A stretch of 21,872 nucleotides of DNA from Candidatus Cloacimonadota bacterium (GTDB lineage Bacteria; Cloacimonadota; Cloacimonadia; Cloacimonadales; JAOZMQ01), in the NCBI GenBank assembly GCA_029934195.1, contig JAOZMQ010000008.1, positions 1-21,872 of the forward strand. Reading direction: 5' to 3'. Below are positions 16,866 through 21,872 of this stretch, one piece after another (positions within the stretch are counted from its first letter, which is position 1; each line of letters starts with the position of its first letter). The notes under the pieces were generated by a model. It was given only the letters and a program-made list of their open reading frames with translations, had not been told where the DNA came from and searched no databases. The position numbers were made by a program, and so were the translations under genes.

Positions 16866-18068
16866 TTAATGAATCAAACTCTTTAATCCGGTAGTAAATC
16901 TTTTTACACCTTCTTCAATGTTTTTTACACTATTGGCATAAGAAAATCTTACATATTTATCTACACCAAAAGCCAAGCCGGGAACAAGAGCAATATGAAA
17001 TTCCTCAAGTAGATATTCACAAAGTTCCACAGAATTATGGATATTTTTTTTATTATTCAATAAATAGAATTCAATATTTGGCATAGCATAAAAAGCACCT
17101 TTCGGTGGATAACATTTCACATTTGGAATTGCATTCAATTCTTTAACAAGATAATTTCTTCTTTTCTCAAATTCTTGTCTCATCTTTTCAACTGAGCCAT
17201 CATCTTCTGATAGAGCAACGACAGCAGCTTTTTGAGTAATAGAATTTACACATGAAGTTGTATGACTTTGAATTCTGCTTGCTCGTTTAATAATATCAAT
17301 TGGACCGGCAGCATAGCCAAGTCGCCAACCTGTCATAGCAAAAGCTTTGGAAACGCCATTAATTACAATCGTAATTGCTTTAATTTCCTCTGATATTGAA
17401 GCTATCGAAAAATGTTTTTCTCCATCATAAATTAATTTTTCATAAATCTCATCTGCAACAATTAGAATATTATATTTTAAACAAACATTTGCAATTGCTT
17501 CCAGTTCTTTCTTTGTATAAACTGTCCCTGTTGGATTATTTGGAGAATTTAAAATGATTGCTTTCGGATTACTGTTTGTAAGAATAGCGTCTTCTAATTG
17601 AGTTGCAGATATTTTAAAATCGGTGCTTTCATCTGTAGGTAGAAAAATTGGAATTGCATCAAGCATTTCAACTTGCGAAGGATAGCTAACCCAACAAGGT
17701 GTTGCAATTAAAACTTCATCGCGAGGATCGCAAACAGACATAAGAACATTAAAAATAGAAGCTTTTGCTCCTGGAGAAACTAAAATGTTCTCCTCTTTAT
17801 AATCAAGACAGTTCTCTTTTTTCAATTTCTTACAAATAACCGTACGTAATTCCAAGATCCCTCGATTATCTGTATATCTCGTAAAATTATCATTTATAGC
17901 TTTTATACCGGCTTCTTTAATATATTCCGGAGTAGGAAAATCCGGTTCACCAACTCCAAAATTTATAACATCAATTCCATTTGCTTGCATTATCTTTGCT
18001 TTTGAAGAAACTGCTAAGGTTGGTGATGCTTTTATAGCTTTTGCTCTATTTGAAATTTTAATTGCCAT
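16866..18068 (-). CDS. Class I pyridoxal-phosphate aminotransferase, aspartate-type
   Basis: The 400-residue product is full length for the fold-type I aspartate aminotransferase family of the Thermus/Bacillus (I-gamma) group. Key features are GVGEPDFPTP (38-47), SPNNPTG (175-181), the PLP-ring aspartate D206 in VADEIYE, SKAFAMTGWRLGYA with the Schiff-base lysine K241, and a C-terminal YVRFSYANS with the carboxylate-binding arginine. The likely reaction is aspartate plus 2-oxoglutarate to oxaloacetate plus glutamate. Related enzymes use aromatic or prephenate substrates, so the exact substrate is not fixed. AGAGGT precedes the ATG. It follows pta by 27 bases. Confidence 0.93.
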   Translation of the reverse strand: MAIKISNRAKAIKASPTLAVSSKAKIMQANGIDVINFGVGEPDFPTPEYIKEAGIKAINDNFTRYTDNRGILELRTVICKKLKKENCLDYKEENILVSPGAKASIFNVLMSVCDPRDEVLIATPCWVSYPSQVEMLDAIPIFLPTDESTDFKISATQLEDAILTNSNPKAIILNSPNNPTGTVYTKKELEAIANVCLKYNILIVADEIYEKLIYDGEKHFSIASISEEIKAITIVINGVSKAFAMTGWRLGYAAGPIDIIKRASRIQSHTTSCVNSITQKAAVVALSEDDGSVEKMRQEFEKRRNYLVKELNAIPNVKCYPPKGAFYAMPNIEFYLLNNKKNIHNSVELCEYLLEEFHIALVPGLAFGVDKYVRFSYANSVKNIEEGVKRFTTGLKSLIH

Positions 18069-18095
18069 AATTACCTCTGATTCTTTTTATTTGAT

Positions 18096-19085
18096 TTATT
18101 GAGACAAGAGTAAAACAAGTGCAGTTGTATTCACTATATCATCTACAGAACAACCTCTTGAAAGATCACAAACAGGAGCTGACAAGCCTTGAATAACTGG
18201 TCCGATAGCTTCTGCTTTTGCCATTCTTTCTACAAGTTTGTATCCAATATTTCCAGCTTGAAGATCCGGAAAAATTAAAACATTTGCACGACCGGCAACT
18301 TTACTACCCGGAGCTTTAGAAGCACCAATAGCCGGAATGATCGCTGCATCTGCTTGCATTTCTCCATCAAGTTCAAAATCTATTCCACGAGATTCCAATA
18401 TTTTTCTTGCTTCCACAACTTTATCCACTAATTCATGCTTTGCACTTCCTTTTGTTGAAAATGATAGAAGAGCTACTTTTGGTTCATCACCAATCAAAGA
18501 ACGCCGTGTTTTTGCAGTACTGATAGCAATATCTGCCAATTGTAATGCTGTGGGATTTGGTACAACTGCACAATCAGAGAAAAGGAATATTTTATCTTCT
18601 CCAAGAAAATCCGGTACTACCATAATAAAAGAACTGGAAACAGTTTTTAGTCCGGCACGTACTCCAATTACTTGTAACGCAGCTTTTAAAACATCTCCGG
18701 TTGTATTTGCAGCACCGGCAACCATTCCATTAACTTTTTTAAATTTCACCAATAAAGCACCGAAAAATAATGGTTGTCTGATAATTTTTGCAGCTTCTTC
18801 ATGAGTGATTCCTTTCTTTTTTCTCTTCTCATAAAAGAAATCTTCCATTTCAGAAATTTCATTGTAATTGTTAGGATCAATAAATTCTGCATCATCAAGG
18901 CAGATATTTTTTTCATCTGCTTTTGCTTTAATTTCTTTTTCTATCCCCACGAGTACTACATTTGCCAAACTTTGTTTAAGAATGATTTGAGCAGCTTCCA
19001 ATACTCTTATATCGTGTGTTTCAGGCAAAACAACTTTGCCTTTAAGTAATTTTGCTTTTGCTTTAAATTCATTAATAACATTCAT
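18096..19085 (-). CDS. pta: Phosphate acetyltransferase (short form)
   Basis: The 329-residue product matches the single-domain PTA/PTB form. Motifs include LPETHDIRVLEAA, MVAGAANTTGDVLKAALQVIG (121-141), VSSSFIMVV, DCAVVPNPTALQLADIA and a C-terminal KVAGRANVLIFPDLQAGNIGYKL. It interconverts acetyl-CoA and acetyl phosphate; with acetate kinase this gives ATP by substrate-level phosphorylation, usual in fermenters. No ackA is in the window. Phosphate butyryltransferase is the main alternative, but the TTGDVLKAALQVIG block fits Pta better. It starts 10 bases after glyS, with AAGGA upstream of the ATG. Confidence 0.93.
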   Translation of the reverse strand: MNVINEFKAKAKLLKGKVVLPETHDIRVLEAAQIILKQSLANVVLVGIEKEIKAKADEKNICLDDAEFIDPNNYNEISEMEDFFYEKRKKKGITHEEAAKIIRQPLFFGALLVKFKKVNGMVAGAANTTGDVLKAALQVIGVRAGLKTVSSSFIMVVPDFLGEDKIFLFSDCAVVPNPTALQLADIAISTAKTRRSLIGDEPKVALLSFSTKGSAKHELVDKVVEARKILESRGIDFELDGEMQADAAIIPAIGASKAPGSKVAGRANVLIFPDLQAGNIGYKLVERMAKAEAIGPVIQGLSAPVCDLSRGCSVDDIVNTTALVLLLSQ

Positions 19086-19095
19086 AATTTATTCC

Positions 19096-21198
19096 TTATT
19101 TTTTTTGATTATCACCTTCGACAACTATTTTTGCTAAATCTGCAACTTTTAAAAATAATTTTCTGATATTATTTAAGAGGGCATATCTATTTGCACGGAT
19201 ATTTTTTTCTTCAACATTCACGAGAACATCATCAAAAAATTTATCGATAAATGCACTGTAACTAACAAGAGAATTCATTACTGTAACATAATCTTTTTCA
19301 GCCAAAGAAGTTTTTAAAATAATACTTAGTTTTTCATATTCTTCATATAATTCAATCTCTGCATTTTCCTTCAACAGTGATTTTTCAAATGGTAAAATAT
19401 TCTTTTCTTTTGAGATTATATTAGAAACTCGTTTGAATCCAAGAACTAATTTAACAAAACTTTCTTGGCTTTTAAATTCTCTCAAATCTTGTGCACGTTT
19501 TAATAAATCCGGTAAACTGCTATACATTATATAGGTCACACTTTCAATTATATCATAATCAATATTTTTTTGTTGAAGTAACCAATTGACTCTCTGTTTA
19601 AAAAAGTCGATAGCAATTTGCTCATTTTTTCGATTTCCAAGTTTTATTTCGAGAAGATCAAACGAAAAAGAAATTAGAGTAAAGATGTCAATTTCAAAGA
19701 CAAATTTATCAATTATCTGTACCACTCCATTGGCAGCTCTTCTCAAAGCAAATGGATCATTTGAACCTGTTGGAATTAATCCGGCTCCGATAATACCACA
19801 AACCGTATCAAGTTTATCGGCAAAAGCAACAATAGCTCCTTCCATGCTTTCAGGCAAAGAATCATTTTGACCTCGAGGCATATAATGCTCGTAGATAGCT
19901 GTAGCAACTTGTGTTGGCTCGCCAGACTTCAAAGCATAATTCATCCCGATATATCCCTGAAGTTTAGTAAATTCTTTCTCTCCTAACATCAGTGAAACCA
20001 AATCAGCTTTACAAAGTTCCGCTGCTCGTATTGCTCTATTCTTTATAGAATCATCTATTTTAAGTAAGAATGATATTTTTTTAGTAATTTTTATGATTCT
20101 CTCTGTTTTCTCCAAAAGCGAACCAAGTTTTGCTTGAAATGTAACTTCAGATAATTTTGGAATAAAGGATTCTAAAGAATGTTTTGTATCTTCTTTGTAA
20201 TAAAATTCAGCGTCTTCTAATCTTGCTTTAACAACTTTTTCATTTCCTAATTTAATGATATTTTTATATTCAGGATTTCCATTTGAGATAAAAACAAATT
20301 TATTTTGCAATTTCCCTTTGCTATCAATAACTGCAAAATACATTTGATTTTGGGTTAAAGTTGAGATAATTATTTTTTCAGGAAGATCAAGATATTTCTC
20401 ATTATATTCAGCAACGACTGCTGTTGGAAATTCTACAATATCGGTAACAATATCCAATAATCGTGAATCTTCAAGAATATGTAAATCTGTTCCTTTTAAC
20501 ACTGTATTTAATTGTCGAGAAATTTCAGATTTCCGTTCATTTCTATCCGCAACAACAAATGCTTCTTTCAACGAATCTTCATATTTATCAATTGAATTAA
20601 TTTCTACTTGATATGGAATTTTCACAAACCTATTTCCATAAGTTACCAAATCACTTTTGATAGTTTCATAGGAAAATTCTAAAAGTTTATTACCCCACAA
20701 AGCAAGTATCCATCTTATTGGACGTGCAAACGTGAGAGTTTTACTATTCCATTTCATAGATTTCGGGAAAGTGATTTTTTTTATCGCATTGATAGTAATT
20801 TGAGGTAATAATTCTTCTGTACTCTTTCCCAAAATTTCAACTTGAACTGCGAGATATTCACCCTTTGGAGTTTCCTTAATATAGATATTCTCTTTAGAAG
20901 CTTTTGCTCCTCGAAGAAACCCCAATCCTGCTTTACTTAATTCACCTTCTTCTGTATAGGCAACACGTTTTGCAGGTCCTACTTTATTGATGATCTCATC
21001 GTTTTGTTTTGATTGCAAACCTAATATTTTTATTGCAATTCTTCGTGGGGTACTGAATATTTTTATAGTTGTGTATGACAATTTTAATTTTTTTAATTCT
21101 TCAACAAATATCTTACGGAGTGTGTTGATTGCTCCATTAATATAACCAACTGGAATTTCTTCCATACCGAGTTCAAATAAAAAATCTCTGCTTTCCAA
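19096..21198 (-). CDS. glyS: Glycyl-tRNA synthetase beta subunit
   Basis: The 700-residue product is close to the usual length of about 690. It opens with the family N-terminus ESRDFLFELGMEEIP and has GNERVV-like NEKVVKARLEDAEFYYKED. The PRGQNDSLPESMEGAIVAFA block (441-460) and PTGSNDPFALRR (476-487) follow, then the C-terminal DALR-type anticodon-binding region. With the alpha subunit (GlyQ) it forms the alpha2beta2 enzyme that charges tRNA-Gly; beta supplies tRNA binding. I place the start at a TTG (plus 21196-21198) because AGGGGG lies directly upstream and the protein then begins at the conserved N-terminus. A longer frame from another TTG at 21234 would put that site inside the gene. No glyQ is found upstream within the window. 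Confidence 0.95.
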   Translation of the reverse strand: MESRDFLFELGMEEIPVGYINGAINTLRKIFVEELKKLKLSYTTIKIFSTPRRIAIKILGLQSKQNDEIINKVGPAKRVAYTEEGELSKAGLGFLRGAKASKENIYIKETPKGEYLAVQVEILGKSTEELLPQITINAIKKITFPKSMKWNSKTLTFARPIRWILALWGNKLLEFSYETIKSDLVTYGNRFVKIPYQVEINSIDKYEDSLKEAFVVADRNERKSEISRQLNTVLKGTDLHILEDSRLLDIVTDIVEFPTAVVAEYNEKYLDLPEKIIISTLTQNQMYFAVIDSKGKLQNKFVFISNGNPEYKNIIKLGNEKVVKARLEDAEFYYKEDTKHSLESFIPKLSEVTFQAKLGSLLEKTERIIKITKKISFLLKIDDSIKNRAIRAAELCKADLVSLMLGEKEFTKLQGYIGMNYALKSGEPTQVATAIYEHYMPRGQNDSLPESMEGAIVAFADKLDTVCGIIGAGLIPTGSNDPFALRRAANGVVQIIDKFVFEIDIFTLISFSFDLLEIKLGNRKNEQIAIDFFKQRVNWLLQQKNIDYDIIESVTYIMYSSLPDLLKRAQDLREFKSQESFVKLVLGFKRVSNIISKEKNILPFEKSLLKENAEIELYEEYEKLSIILKTSLAEKDYVTVMNSLVSYSAFIDKFFDDVLVNVEEKNIRANRYALLNNIRKLFLKVADLAKIVVEGDNQKK

Positions 21199-21202
21199 TT
21201 TT

Positions 21203-21208
21203 CCCCCT
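21203..21208 (-). promoter_or_regulatory. Ribosome-binding site that fixes the TTG start of glyS
   Basis: The minus strand reads AGGGGG followed by AAAA and TTG. There is no ATG near the conserved N-terminus, so this site decides the unusual TTG start at 21198. Confidence 0.65.
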
Positions 21209-21284
21209 GAGGATAGATTTAATAAAAAAAACAAAAATTTAATATGTAAAAAATATGTCTATAATTAAATTATGATTTCTTAAT

Positions 21285-21495
21285 TAGTACTTTAACGAGA
21301 ACTAACTTTTCCCAAATTTTCTTTTTTTATCGCTTCTCTGTAGCTTGATTCTCTTTTCCCTTTGCCCAACGCTAACGCATTGGACTACATAGATGTCGCT
21401 TCTATGAAGCTGAGAAATAAATAATTTCTCAATTAATCTTTCTTTATGAACTTTTGTTCTTCATTGTTAAAAAATTCCTTTTCGGTCAGATACTA
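21285..21495 (+). repeat. MITE-like intergenic element, copy 1
   Basis: This 211 bp element matches the reverse complement of copy 2. Hand alignment of the outer 128 positions gives about 80% identity with one gap. The inner part is much less conserved except for the last 20 bases. Its ends, TAGTACTTTAACGAGAA and TTTTCGGTCAGATACTA, are a decayed version of the terminal repeats of copy 2. Inside are two stem-loops: CCAACGC-TAAC-GCATTGG (21366-21383) and GCTTC-TAT-GAAGC (21398-21410). No coding capacity for a transposase is present. The strand is assigned relative to copy 2 only. Confidence 0.75.
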
Positions 21496-21632
21496 ATTAA
21501 CAAGTATCAATTATTAAAATTGATTCAACAACATCTAAATAATTAGCATAAAAATAAATTGCCATAAAAATTTAATCCTAAAATTTGTCTTAGATTTTCA
21601 AAAAAATGTCTAAAATGAAGATGACTAATAAA

Positions 21633-21844
21633 TAGTATCTGAACGAAAAAGGACTTTGAACGCTGAACTCGCTGAGAATTATGATAAAAAAATTACTTTC
21701 AAAAAATATATCTTTTAGCTTCGTAGAAGCGACATCTTTATAGCCCAATGCGTTAGCATTTGGTAAAGATAAAAAGAGAACTAAGCTACAGAGTAGTAGC
21801 ACAAAAAGAAAATTTACAAAAAGTTAGTTTTCGTTCAGATACTA
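21633..21844 (-). repeat. MITE-like intergenic element, copy 2, with perfect 17 bp terminal inverted repeats
   Basis: This 212 bp element begins TAGTATCTGAACGAAAA (21633-21649) and ends with the exact reverse complement TTTTCGTTCAGATACTA (21828-21844). Such a compact non-coding unit with perfect terminal repeats fits a miniature inverted-repeat element moved by a transposase elsewhere. It has stem-loops equivalent to those in copy 1: GCTTC-GTA-GAAGC (21718-21730) and CCAATGC-GTTA-GCATTTGG (21745-21763). I could not see a convincing target-site duplication. Confidence 0.8.
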
Positions 21845-21872
21845 AATAGATAAATTATGGGAGAAATAAAGA

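Larger units (their letters stand above)
21209..21872. other. Gene-free region upstream of glyS filled by two inverted repeat elements
   Basis: There is no credible gene in this stretch. It consists of a leader for glyS (21209-21284), repeat copy 1 (21285-21495), an AT-rich spacer (21496-21632), repeat copy 2 (21633-21844) and 28 bases of flank. A glyS promoter is expected in 21209-21290, but I cannot pick out convincing hexamers in such AT-rich DNA. Confidence 0.7.

Noticed and set aside
18337..18804. 155-codon open frame antisense to pta
   Set aside because: It lies wholly inside the clear pta gene, has no ribosome-binding site or recognisable domain, and its low-complexity composition is what the complement of pta would give.
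21590..21802. 70-codon open frame across repeat copy 2
   Set aside because: It is made of the repeat itself, including its hairpins. Peptides such as GYKDVAST are what such intergenic repeats give when translated, and there is no supporting start site.
21285..21844. CRISPR array or integron-type repeat array
   Set aside because: There are only two copies, in opposite orientation, long and divergent, with no regular spacers and no cas or integrase gene.

Overview
The window is AT-rich bacterial DNA with 15 recognisable protein genes, all on the minus strand. The secreted proteins end in 'FPNPFNPTT ... GIYFFKV'-type C-terminal sorting domains, one gene is a PorV/PorQ-family outer-membrane protein, and the TonB-dependent receptor carries a carboxypeptidase-regulatory-like N-terminal domain. 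Together these point to a Gram-negative member of the Fibrobacteres-Chlorobi-Bacteroidetes (FCB) superphylum. My best guess is a Cloacimonadota-like or related uncultured lineage rather than Bacteroidetes proper, partly because glycyl-tRNA synthetase is of the two-subunit type. This placement is inference from protein style; no rRNA is present.

In transcription order (right to left), the first block (21198 to 14711) is a tightly packed run of housekeeping genes: glyS (glycyl-tRNA synthetase beta subunit), pta (phosphate acetyltransferase), a class I aminotransferase, a 70-residue one-helix membrane protein, a PfkB-family kinase and purM. Spacings are 27 bases or less and one pair overlaps by ATGA, so it reads as one operon. 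Upstream of glyS, 21285 to 21844 holds two divergent copies of a roughly 211 bp element in inverted orientation. One copy has perfect 17 bp terminal inverted repeats, as in a MITE.

A 345 bp intergenic region (14366 to 14710) with several AGAAT/ATTCT palindromes separates this block from the envelope operon (14365 to 4774). That operon encodes a TonB-dependent receptor, ExbB, two ExbD proteins, TonB, a 1030-residue secreted protein and a PorV-like barrel. It ends in a strong 12 bp hairpin terminator. ExbB-ExbD-ExbD-TonB would energise the receptor in the same transcript. The PorV-like protein and the C-terminal domain of the 1030-residue protein suggest a link to type IX (Por) secretion.

Two paralogous secreted proteins (4576-2393 and 2243-108) follow, each as its own unit with a terminator. 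Each has a signal peptide, an Asp-box-like motif and a type-A T9SS C-terminal sorting domain. Acidic DxDxDGxxDED loops resembling EF-hand/dockerin calcium loops recur in all five large exported proteins. No tRNA, rRNA, CRISPR array, transposase or phage gene was seen.
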